This document shows, in pieces, positions 57,106-64,000 of a stretch of 64,000 bases of DNA; position 1 is the stretch's first letter, and each line of letters begins with the position of its first letter. The translations under genes were made by a program, and so were the position numbers. The notes beneath the pieces were generated by a model. That model made no database searches and was not told the origin of the DNA. It was given only the letters and a program-made list of their open reading frames with translations. The DNA is from Pseudomonadales bacterium (GTDB lineage: Bacteria > Pseudomonadota > Gammaproteobacteria > Pseudomonadales > UBA7239). The stretch spans positions 62,001 to 126,000 of the forward strand of contig JAWLAB010000002.1 of the NCBI GenBank assembly GCA_041395665.1, written 5' to 3'.

Positions 57106-58278
57106 ATGAAAATTGCAGATTTAAAAAACAAAGCCGCGATTGTCGGCGCAGGCAACACCGAGTTTTCTAAAAACTCTGGTCGCAGTGAATTGTCACTCGC
57201 GTGTGAAGCGATTCTCGCTGCATTGAACGATGCCGGTTTGAAACCGTCGGATGTGGACGGCATGGTGACTTACACCATGGACAACAACGATGAAATCGAA
57301 ATTGCGCGCGCGATTGGCTGCAACGATTTGTCGTACTACTCGCGCGTGCCGCACGGCGGCGGCGCAGGCACCGGCACCATTCAACAAGCGGCGATGGCGA
57401 TTGCCACCGGCGCGGCAGAAGTCGTGGTGTGCTGGCGCGCGCTTAACGGTCGCTCTGGTCACCGTTATTCTGGCGGTGTGTCAGGCGATATCGTCACCGG
57501 CGACATGATTCACTACGGCTGGTACATTCCTTACGGCTTGCTCACGCCGGCTTCGTGGGTGTCCATGTATCACAAACGCTACGAACATTTGTTTGGCGAT
57601 ACTAAAGACGCATTGGCAGAAATTGCCATCACCACGCGCCAATACGCGACCACCAATCCCAATGCGTTTTTCCATAACCGTCCGTTAACGCGCGCGGAAT
57701 ACGACAACGCAAAAGCGATTTCTCTGCCGTTCAAACTCTACGATTGCTGCCAAGAATCTGACGGCGGCAGCGCGGTGATTTTGACTACGCCAGAACGCGC
57801 CAAGCACTTGAACAAAATGCCAGTGTTTGTGAAAGGCGTGGGCGCATACGCGGATAAAAACACCGAAGCGATGACCAACTTTTACGCCGACGAAATCGCG
57901 CAAATTCCTGCGATGGATCTGGCTGCAAAACAGGCTTATGCGCAAGCAGGCATGAAGCCAGATGACATCGACGCCGCCATCATCTACGACGCCTTCACCG
58001 CGATCGTGATGTGGCAGCTCGAAAGCTGGGGCTTTGCCGCGCAGGGTAAATCAGCAGACTTCATCAATTCTGGCGCACTGCGTCCCGATGGCCGTCTGCC
58101 GACCAACACCCACGGCGGCCAGTTGTCTGAGGCTTATATTCACGGCATGAACGGCATCGTCGAAGGCGTGCGTTTGGTGCGCGGTGAGTCGCTCAATCAA
58201 CCGAAAAAAGCCGTCAACAATGTGGTGGTGACTTCCGGTGTCGGCGTGCCAACCGGTGGGATGATTATCGGCAAGTAG
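57106..58278 (+). CDS. Ltp2-like SCP-x thiolase-fold aldolase
   Basis: A 390-residue thiolase-superfamily protein of the lipid-transfer (SCP-x) type. MKIADLKNKAAIVGAGNTEF, GGGAGTGTIQQAAMAIATGA, IYDAFTAIVMWQLESWG and NTHGGQLSEAYIHGMNGI match the group that includes Ltp2, a retro-aldolase that releases propionyl-CoA from steroid 17-hydroxy side chains. The start ATG 57106 follows AGGAG. It follows the ChsH1-like gene by 12 bases, repeating the actinobacterial gene order. A thiolase or acyl-CoA transport function is the alternative. Confidence 0.84.
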   Translation: MKIADLKNKAAIVGAGNTEFSKNSGRSELSLACEAILAALNDAGLKPSDVDGMVTYTMDNNDEIEIARAIGCNDLSYYSRVPHGGGAGTGTIQQAAMAIATGAAEVVVCWRALNGRSGHRYSGGVSGDIVTGDMIHYGWYIPYGLLTPASWVSMYHKRYEHLFGDTKDALAEIAITTRQYATTNPNAFFHNRPLTRAEYDNAKAISLPFKLYDCCQESDGGSAVILTTPERAKHLNKMPVFVKGVGAYADKNTEAMTNFYADEIAQIPAMDLAAKQAYAQAGMKPDDIDAAIIYDAFTAIVMWQLESWGFAAQGKSADFINSGALRPDGRLPTNTHGGQLSEAYIHGMNGIVEGVRLVRGESLNQPKKAVNNVVVTSGVGVPTGGMIIGK

Positions 58279-58285
58279 GCCAACG

Positions 58286-58318
58286 AAAAAGGCACCGCGA
58301 GGTGCCTTTTTGTTTTTA
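58286..58318 (+). terminator. Rho-independent terminator after the Ltp2-like gene
   Basis: AAAAAGGCACC and its complement form an 11-bp stem with a GCGA tetraloop, followed by a G and a T5 run. It ends the chsH2-chsH1-ltp2-like transcript. Confidence 0.93.
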
Positions 58319-58343
58319 TGGAGTGGTGATTCGCTCGGCGGCC

Positions 58344-58973
58344 TCAGATAGGCACTTGAGCTTTCAAATGAAGAAAAAGATTTACACCAGTTTCTTCTTT
58401 GCGTACTTCAATATTTTCCTTCCTAAACCCTGATTCAAGGGCTAAACACATCAATGTATGCGGGCTTCTGTGGTGAAGCTTCCAGTCAAACAATTCCATA
58501 TAGGCTCTGCTGGGGTTTTTTGTCAAAGAAATGCAGCAAATCGCGGCCTGGGCCACTGGCAATGTTCAGTACTTCCGGTGGTTTTCAGTGCGCGCGGAGC
58601 AATGATTTAATAGCAATGCATTCAGATAGTGCGCTCTGTTTCTAACAGCCTGAGCTGCCGGATGGCTTTGCCAAAATGTATCCCATCTGGCTAAATGCTG
58701 CAGAGGTGATACATGATTTTGATAAAACTTGTCTATTATCTCGAAGTCGCCGGCATAGCCGTGCGGTTTGTGCAGTACAAAGCCTTGCATGGTTCCAGCA
58801 GAAGCAGCATCACCGAGCAAGCCAACCAGTTCTTCAATGTCTTGGCTGTTTAGCTTCCCTGATGCAGATTGTTCGGATACTTCGATGATCCACGCATCAA
58901 GGTCATAGTAATCATTCTGTTCTGGCCCGTCTTTTGCCATTAAAGACATTAAATAACTTCTGTGTCGATCCAT
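58344..58973 (-). pseudogene. Remnant of an EF-type SAM-dependent methyltransferase
   Basis: Two frames on the minus strand belong to one degraded gene. The N-terminal piece (58566-58973) has the family block HKPHGYAGDFEIID and HPAAQAVRNRAHYLNAL. Across the stop another frame continues with the SAM-binding loop VLNIASGPGRDLLHFFDKK. About 90 residues of the methyltransferase core are then missing, and a C-terminal tail typical of the family follows (ELFDWKLHHRSP, EETGVNLFLHLKAQ). An internal deletion plus a frameshift explains this better than sequencing error alone. Confidence 0.62.
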
Positions 58974-59056
58974 TACATTTTCTCAATTCGGTGGTTATTA
59001 GCTTCTGGGATGGCAGCTGATAGGCTGCCTGCACACCGCCGAATCCTAGTCTGCAC

Positions 59057-59066
59057 GGGGGGGGGG
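59057..59066. repeat. G10 homopolymer
   Basis: A run of ten G in the gap between the methyltransferase remnant and relB. No promoter sits around it in the needed position, so phase variation is not supported. Apart from the relBE promoter at 59161, nothing else is seen in 58974-59223. Confidence 0.85.
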
Positions 59067-59160
59067 TAGTCAAGCTGACTGGTGTTGCGCTGTGACGGCA
59101 AGGCGTCTTTACTCGACCCACCCCCTGCAGGCATTCTCTTGTGGCTCACTTAGAGCTGCA

Positions 59161-59189
59161 TTGCCAAGACCATTTCAAAGACCTATTAT
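59161..59189 (+). promoter_or_regulatory. Candidate promoter of the relBE-type module
   Basis: TTGCCA and TATTAT with a 17-base spacer lie 35 bases before relB, and CGGAGG precedes the relB ATG by 8 bases. Confidence 0.55.
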
Positions 59190-59223
59190 TTGGTTTCAAG
59201 TTTACAGCCCGGAGGCATAAGCC

Positions 59224-59472
59224 ATGACTTACCAAATGCTCACAGAAACGGCTGCTAGCATTTCAGAGCTAAAAGCCAACCCCATGAAAGTGGTGGCTAG
59301 CGCACACGGGATGCCCATAGCCGTGCTGAACCGGAACGAACCTGCATTTTATTGTGTGCCTGCTGCTGCCTATGAAGCCATGATGGAGATGATCGACGAT
59401 GTAGAACTGCTGAAAATCGTGCGGGAAAGGCAGCAAGAGAAAAGCATCCCTGTGTCGCTCAATGATTTATAA
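59224..59472 (+). CDS. Phd/YefM/StbD-type antitoxin
   Basis: An 82-residue antitoxin. The N-terminal DNA-binding part has ASISELKANPMKVVASAHGM and PIAVLNRNEPAFYCVPAAAY, the Phd/YefM pattern. The C-terminal helical tail (IVRERQQEKSIPVSLNDL) should bind the toxin. It overlaps the RelE-type toxin gene by 11 bases. It resembles StbD of the stbDE pairs. Confidence 0.86.
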   Translation: MTYQMLTETAASISELKANPMKVVASAHGMPIAVLNRNEPAFYCVPAAAYEAMMEMIDDVELLKIVRERQQEKSIPVSLNDL

Positions 59473-59752
59473 ACTTGAATTCAAGGACTCGGCGCTGAAG
59501 GAATGGCGCAAATTGGGGCATACCGGAAGAGAGCAATTCAAGAAGAAGCTGGCTGAAAGACTGGAGAATCCGCATGTTCCTAGCGCTGCACTGTCTGGCG
59601 CAGCAAGCACTTATAAAATCAAATTGCGCCAAGCCGGTTATCGCTTGGTTTACTCTGTTGAAAATGAAACGGTAACAGTGACTGTCATTGCTGTTGGAAA
59701 ACGCGACCGTAACGAAATTTATGAAATAGCACTGTCTCGGTTGCAGCCCTAG
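59462..59752 (+). CDS. RelE/StbE-type toxin
   Basis: A 96-residue RelE-superfamily mRNA interferase. YKLEFKDSALKEWRKLG starts the fold, followed by KKKLAERLENPHVPSAALSG, KIKLRQAGYRLVYSVE and AVGKRDRNEIYEIA, with the basic and Tyr residues of RelE toxins. The gene begins inside the antitoxin gene, the usual toxin-second order. The pair is a type II module. Confidence 0.88.
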   Translation: MIYKLEFKDSALKEWRKLGHTGREQFKKKLAERLENPHVPSAALSGAASTYKIKLRQAGYRLVYSVENETVTVTVIAVGKRDRNEIYEIALSRLQP

Positions 59753-59802
59753 CGGTAGCGAAGCAAGGGATAGAATGTGCGCTACATGAAGGAGAACCAC
59801 CC

Positions 59803-60234
59803 ATGAATCAAACGCCCCCACGCTGGCTACAGCGGCTAGCGAATTACCGGCTGGCTTATCAGCAATTAACCAATGCCGTGACGCTGACTGGGCAACGCCC
59901 GCTGAGTGATCTGGAACAACAGGGGCTGATTCAAGCCTTTGAATACACCCACGAGCTGGCGTGGCATGTGATGAAGGACTACTTCGTTTGGCAAGGTCAC
60001 ACCAATATCACCGGCTCGCGCGATGCCACGCGGGAGGCATTCCAGCAAGGGCTGGTAAGCGATGGCGAAGGCTGGATGGAAATGATCAGCAGCCGCAACC
60101 AAACATCGCACACCTATAACAAGGCGGTGGCTGATGCCGTTGCGAGCCGTATCACCCAGCACTATTTCGCGCTGTTCACGCAGTTCTTAGGCAAGATGAC
60201 TGACTTGGCAACACAGATGGAAAACACTCCTTGA
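59803..60234 (+). CDS. HEPN toxin (HepT-like)
   Basis: A 143-residue HI0074-type HEPN protein. The ribonuclease signature R-x4-H-x-Y is present as RNQTSHTY (R98, H103, Y105). The core reads FEYTHELAWHVMKDYFVWQG. Paired with the MNT gene downstream, it fits the HepT/MntA type VII toxin-antitoxin design, in which MntA AMPylates a HepT tyrosine in the motif. An AAGGAG precedes the ATG. Formerly such genes were annotated as nucleotidyltransferase substrate-binding proteins. Confidence 0.85.
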   Translation: MNQTPPRWLQRLANYRLAYQQLTNAVTLTGQRPLSDLEQQGLIQAFEYTHELAWHVMKDYFVWQGHTNITGSRDATREAFQQGLVSDGEGWMEMISSRNQTSHTYNKAVADAVASRITQHYFALFTQFLGKMTDLATQMENTP

Positions 60235-60569
60235 ACGAAGCACTAGAACAACTGGCTGCCCGCGCCAATTTACCGGTAGCGGCGCTGGAGCAAATCTACA
60301 CAGCTCTAGCAAAAGAAGCGACTGTGCAACGAGCATTGCTCTATGGTTCACGCGCACGAGGTACGGCAAGAAATACTTCCGATATCGACATCGCACTGGA
60401 TGGCGACACGCTTTCATTGGCACACAAAGCACGGCTAGAGCAAGTGTTGGATGACTTGCTGCTGCCTTGGAAGATCGATCTATGTGTGTTGCGCGATGTC
60501 GATAATGCCGACTTGCTAGCCAACATCCAACAAGACGGCCAGCTCCTGTACCAAAGAAAATCCAGCTGA
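60231..60569 (+). CDS. MNT-fold nucleotidyltransferase antitoxin (MntA-like)
   Basis: A 112-residue minimal nucleotidyltransferase. The motif GSRARGTARNTSDIDIAL carries G39, S40 and the metal Asp residues D51 and D53; D83 in KIDLCV is the third acidic residue. A TTG start overlaps the HEPN gene stop (TTGA), so the two are coupled. Role as antitoxin follows from the HEPN pairing. Confidence 0.87.
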   Translation: MNEALEQLAARANLPVAALEQIYTALAKEATVQRALLYGSRARGTARNTSDIDIALDGDTLSLAHKARLEQVLDDLLLPWKIDLCVLRDVDNADLLANIQQDGQLLYQRKSS

Positions 60570-60660
60570 TCGCTGTTTTCAACGCCCCCCTGCTCCGCTA
60601 CAATGCCGCGCTTCGTTTAATCCAATAAATTACAAAACCGGTCGAGCTGCTGCCCATCTG

Positions 60661-61449
60661 ATGTTCAAACATAAAGAAGACATTCTTCCAGTGTCCCTGA
60701 TACTGGCGCTGACAGTGGTCGACTTCACCCTGTATTTCACGGTTGAGAGCTTGCCGCTGCTGGTGGGCTACTGGCTGTTGATGCTGGTGCCTAAGGGCGT
60801 GATCTGCGCATGGAATCATCATCACCAGCACACCATGACTTTCCGCCACCCTGTGCTGAATCGCCTGCTGGAGCAGGCTTACGCGCTACACACCGGCGCG
60901 ACTAGCAACCTGTGGGTGCTGCACCATGTGTTGGGGCATCACCACAACTTCTTGGATCAAACCAAAGACGAAAGCGGCTGGACGCGCAAAGACGGCAGCA
61001 CCATGGGGGAGCTGGAATACTCGTTCAACATCGCTGGCACGGCTTACTGGCGCGGCTATCAAGTCGGCAAACGCTACCCGAAAGTGCAGAAGGTCTACCT
61101 CATCTTCACGGCACTGACCGTTGCCCTGCTCGCGTTGCTGCTGTGGCTGAAACCGATGCAAGCGACTTTCCTTTTCGTACTGCCAATGATCGTGAGCCTG
61201 CTGTTCACCTCATGGGTAACTTACGATCACCACAGCGGACTGCACACCGACAATCAATTCGAAGCCTCACACAACATCATGGGGCACTGGTTTAATCTGC
61301 TGACCGGCAATCTCGGCTACCACACCGCGCACCACTACAAACAGGGTGTACACTGGTCAAAATTGCCTGCGTTACACGAGCAAATCAAAGGCAAGATTCC
61401 AACGCACTTGTACCGCAAATCTTCGTTCGATATGTTGCTGCCAAACTGA
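60661..61449 (+). CDS. Membrane fatty acid desaturase/hydroxylase
   Basis: A 262-residue integral-membrane di-iron enzyme. The three His-box regions are WNHHHQHTMTF, LHHVLGHHHNFLDQ and GYHTAHHYKQGVHWSKL, plus SWVTYDHHSGLHTDNQFEAS. Four or more TM helices separate them. It could be an acyl-lipid desaturase; alkane-hydroxylase-like or carotenoid-type use is not excluded. It stands before the aryl-polyene-type genes but has its own terminator-like sequence. Confidence 0.85.
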   Translation: MFKHKEDILPVSLILALTVVDFTLYFTVESLPLLVGYWLLMLVPKGVICAWNHHHQHTMTFRHPVLNRLLEQAYALHTGATSNLWVLHHVLGHHHNFLDQTKDESGWTRKDGSTMGELEYSFNIAGTAYWRGYQVGKRYPKVQKVYLIFTALTVALLALLLWLKPMQATFLFVLPMIVSLLFTSWVTYDHHSGLHTDNQFEASHNIMGHWFNLLTGNLGYHTAHHYKQGVHWSKLPALHEQIKGKIPTHLYRKSSFDMLLPN

Positions 61450-61481
61450 TCTACATCAACAACACAGCTTTATCACTCCGT

Positions 61482-61510
61482 AAAAAAGCGCCTCCGCGTT
61501 TTTTTTATGC
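61482..61510 (+). terminator. Weak terminator-like hairpin after the desaturase
   Basis: An A6-GCG / CGC-T-run arm pair with a CCTC loop, followed by a T-run of eight. The G-C core is only 3 bp, so efficiency is uncertain. Confidence 0.45.
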
Positions 61511-61558
61511 GCCATAATTACGCAACATATTCACGCCACCACAGAATCTCACTCGCTC

Positions 61559-63214
61559 ATGCAAGATTTTCGCCCTTGTCTTGTTATTCCCGTTTACAAC
61601 CACGGCACACTGATTGATGCCACATGGCAGCGGCTGCGCGATTTCGATTTGCCGTGCTTTTTGATTGATGATGGCAGTAACGCTGCAACAAAAACTGCGC
61701 TAGAAAAACTCGCTGCTGCTGAAAACAACATCACACTGCTGCGTTTACCGTCGAACCAAGGCAAAGGCGCTGCTGTACTACGCGGCATAGCTGAGGCACA
61801 ACAACAAGGCTACACACACGCATTACAAATTGATGCCGATGGCCAACACAACACCGCCGACATTCCCGAGCTGCTTGCACTCGCTGAAAAAAATCCCCAC
61901 GCATTAATCAGCGGTGCGCCGCAGTACGGCAACGACATTCCGAAAGCGCGTTTATACGGCCGTTACATCACGCATTTTTGGGTGTGGGTCGAAACATTGT
62001 CGTTCGATATTGTCGATTCCATGTGTGGTTTTCGCGTTTATCCCATCGCCGCCACGCACGCGTTGATGCAGAACACAGCCATCGAGCAACGCATGGCATT
62101 TGATACCGACATCATGGTGCGTTTGTATCGCGCCGGCACGCCGGTGCATTTTTTACCGACGCACGTCTCGTATCCAGAAAACGGTATTTCGCATTTTCGA
62201 CCGCTGCGCGACAACCTTGAAATCAGTTGGATGCACACGCGTTTGGTCAGTTTAATGTTGCGTGATTTAGCCAAACAATTGACGCGCAAGTTTTTCCCAC
62301 AACAAAACGCTTCAACACATTGGTCACAACACCGCGAACGCGGCAGTGAATGGGGCATGCGTTTTTGTTTGTGGTGTTACCGCACACTAGGAAAAAAAAC
62401 ACTGTACGCGCTGTTGTATCCCATCATCGGTTGGTTTTTTTTATTTGCCAGCAGCGCACGCGGCGAATCATACCGCTACTTGCAGCGCGTGCTACCAAAC
62501 ACACCAACACAGAAAGATATTTTTCAGCATTTCATGGCATTTGGTCGTTCGGTGGTGGATAAATTTTCTGCATGGACCGGTGATTTGCGGCGTGAAGATG
62601 TGGTGTTTGCCAACCGTGAATTATTGCGACAACAACTGAGCAAGCAGCACGGCGCTGTGATTCTCACTTCGCATCTTGGCAATGCGGATATGTGTCGCGC
62701 CTTGGTACACAATCATCCTGAATTTCGTCTGAATGTTTTACTTTCCACTGAACACGCCGCCAGCATTAATAAGGTGTTGCAAGAAGCCAATCCTTCTTCT
62801 GGTTTTGAAGTGATGCAGGTCAGCGATATTGGCCCTGAAACAGCTATACGGTTGCACGAAAAAATTCAACAAGGTGAGTTGGTTGTAATTGCAGCAGATC
62901 GCACCTCGCCCACCAGCACGCAGCGTATTTCTCGTGTGCCTTTTCTCGGTGAGGACGCAGCCTTTCCACAAGGGCCCTTTATTTTGGCGGCACTGATGGA
63001 ATGTCCTGTGTATTTACTGTTTGCGCTACCCACAGAAAACCACTACGAAATTTTTTTGGAGCCTTTTGCCGGCCAACTCACTTTCCCGCGCCGGCAACGC
63101 GATGCACTGCTCACCGTGGCGATTACGCGCTACGCCGAACGCTTAGAACACTACTGCCGCCTCGCTCCTTTACAATGGTTTAATTTTTTCAATTTCTGGC
63201 AGCGCCATGACTGA
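61559..63214 (+). CDS. GT2 glycosyltransferase fused to LPLAT acyltransferase (aryl-polyene type)
   Basis: A 551-residue two-domain protein. Residues 1-~230 are a family 2 glycosyltransferase: VIPVYNHGTLID, SNQGKGAAVLRGI, and the DXD motif in QIDADGQH (residues 92-94). Residues ~270-551 are a lysophospholipid-acyltransferase-like domain with SHLGNAD (H-x4-D) near residue 370 and ADRTSPTSTQR. Aryl polyene clusters contain GT2 and LPLAT-type lipid-modifying proteins, sometimes fused. The end overlaps the next gene by 8 bases. Confidence 0.83.
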   Translation: MQDFRPCLVIPVYNHGTLIDATWQRLRDFDLPCFLIDDGSNAATKTALEKLAAAENNITLLRLPSNQGKGAAVLRGIAEAQQQGYTHALQIDADGQHNTADIPELLALAEKNPHALISGAPQYGNDIPKARLYGRYITHFWVWVETLSFDIVDSMCGFRVYPIAATHALMQNTAIEQRMAFDTDIMVRLYRAGTPVHFLPTHVSYPENGISHFRPLRDNLEISWMHTRLVSLMLRDLAKQLTRKFFPQQNASTHWSQHRERGSEWGMRFCLWCYRTLGKKTLYALLYPIIGWFFLFASSARGESYRYLQRVLPNTPTQKDIFQHFMAFGRSVVDKFSAWTGDLRREDVVFANRELLRQQLSKQHGAVILTSHLGNADMCRALVHNHPEFRLNVLLSTEHAASINKVLQEANPSSGFEVMQVSDIGPETAIRLHEKIQQGELVVIAADRTSPTSTQRISRVPFLGEDAAFPQGPFILAALMECPVYLLFALPTENHYEIFLEPFAGQLTFPRRQRDALLTVAITRYAERLEHYCRLAPLQWFNFFNFWQRHD

Positions 63215-64000
63215 CTCTCCTCTACTGTTTGGTGAAGCACATATCACCATCGAAAATATTGTCGCGATTGCCGAAGGTAAACAATCCGTTGCGCTTTCAT
63301 CCGATGCTGCTTTTCGTGAGCGCATCGACAAAGGCGTCGCGTTTCTTGAAACGCTGTTGCGCGATGACGGCGTGATTTACGGCGTAACAACTGGCTACGG
63401 CGATTCCTGTACCGTGCAAGTGCCCGCGCATCGTGTGGAAGAATTGCCGCTGCATTTAGCGCGCTTTCACGGCTGCGGGCTCGGCGACATTTTTGATGCA
63501 CAACAAGGGCGCGCCATTCTCGCTGCTCGCCTCGCTTCGCTGGCACAGGGCTATTCCGGCGTAACACCAGCATTACTCGAACGCTTGGTGTTGTACATCA
63601 ATGACGACATCGTACCCGTCATTCCGCAAGAAGGTTCAGTCGGCGCCAGTGGCGATCTCACGCCGCTGTCTTACATCGCCGCGACCTTGATGGGCGAGCG
63701 CGATGTGTGGTTTGGCGGTGAACGCCGCCCCGCACTGCACGTGTTGAATGAGTTGGCACTCGCTCCATTAACGCTGCGACCCAAAGAAGGTTTGGCGTTA
63801 ATGAACGGTACCGCAGTGATGACAGCGCTCGCGTGTCTCGCTTATGTGCGCGCCGATTATTTAGCGCAATTAGCCGCGCGTATCACTGCGATGATGTCGG
63901 TGGCGCTGCAAGGTAACGCGCATCATTTTGATGAAAAATTATTTTCGGTAAAACCACATCTAGGGCAAAACACAGTTGCTGCATGGATACGCGGTGATTT
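63207..64000 (+). CDS. HAL/PAL/TAL-family ammonia-lyase, N-terminal part (cut by window end)
   Basis: The ATG at 63207 opens a frame that runs to the window end (264 residues visible). The MIO-forming Ala-Ser-Gly is at residues 147-149 (GSVGASGDLTPLSYIAA), and IYGVTTGYGDS carries the catalytic Tyr near residue 58. In aryl-polyene loci a tyrosine ammonia-lyase supplies the 4-coumaroyl starter; a true histidine lyase is less likely next to a GT/acyltransferase fusion. The remaining part, which includes the substrate-specificity loop, is outside. Confidence 0.88.
   Translation, partial: MTDSPLLFGEAHITIENIVAIAEGKQSVALSSDAAFRERIDKGVAFLETLLRDDGVIYGVTTGYGDSCTVQVPAHRVEELPLHLARFHGCGLGDIFDAQQGRAILAARLASLAQGYSGVTPALLERLVLYINDDIVPVIPQEGSVGASGDLTPLSYIAATLMGERDVWFGGERRPALHVLNELALAPLTLRPKEGLALMNGTAVMTALACLAYVRADYLAQLAARITAMMSVALQGNAHHFDEKLFSVKPHLGQNTVAAWIRGD

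Noticed and set aside
58974..59223. Integron attC or attachment site near the TA modules
   Set aside because: No RYYYAAC/GTTRRRY pair or integrase is visible; only short imperfect repeats and a G10 run.

Overview
The window is chromosomal DNA from a gammaproteobacterium. The evidence is the gene order miaA-hfq-hflX-hflK-hflC, prfB-lysS with the classic +1 frameshift site, rpsF-rpsR-rplI-dnaB, pilB-pilC-pilD-coaE with a divergent pilA, a metal-cysteine-free HemB and a homodimeric AceE. Base composition is moderate. The mixture resembles Pseudomonadales/Cellvibrionales-type environmental bacteria, but I cannot assign a genus. No phage, integrase or transposase gene is visible.

Layout. 1-9.7 kb: end of ilvD, mscL with an orphan ParA, miaA-hfq-hflX-hflKC, a membrane-anchored retropepsin-like protease, ribA, panC, panD. 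9.7-13.1 kb: prfB, lysS, ung. 13.1-20.4 kb: a long minus-strand run with a PilZ protein, a DUF1631 protein, a MAPEG protein, dgkA, cysE, an M15 peptidase, a small zinc ribbon, folK, folB and tsaD. 20.5-23.2 kb: ribosomal proteins and dnaB. 23.3-26.5 kb: an F420-type LLM oxidoreductase, an SDR and a frameshifted AT-rich GT87-like gene. 26.5-35.2 kb: msbA, thiE, hemL, hemB, aceF, aceE. 35.3-38.6 kb: a BrnTA module, REP-like repeats, nudF, a CvpA-like protein and pilA. 38.7-46 kb: pilBCD, coaE, a pilin accessory protein, tRNA-Ala, gltX and a HIT protein. 46.2-48.4 kb: hcp with an NsrR-like regulator. 48.5-58.3 kb: two cytochromes P450, a hydrolase, an SRPBCC protein, a secreted FG-GAP protein and a ChsH2-ChsH1-Ltp2-like trio. 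58.3-60.6 kb: a decayed methyltransferase and two adjacent toxin-antitoxin modules. 60.7-64 kb: a desaturase, then a glycosyltransferase-acyltransferase fusion and an ammonia-lyase that look like the edge of an aryl-polyene cluster.

The most notable points are as follows. (1) The trio at 55.7-58.3 kb has the same order as chsH2-chsH1-ltp2 of the actinobacterial igr (cholesterol side-chain) operon and lies close to P450 genes, which suggests sterol or other branched acyl-CoA side-chain cleavage. (2) Seven loci (gltX, nsrR, one P450, pilD, nudF, the GT87-like gene and a methyltransferase) carry reading-frame breaks. Because gltX is normally essential, sequence error must be excluded before any of them is called a pseudogene. 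(3) An aryl-polyene-type locus begins at the right edge.
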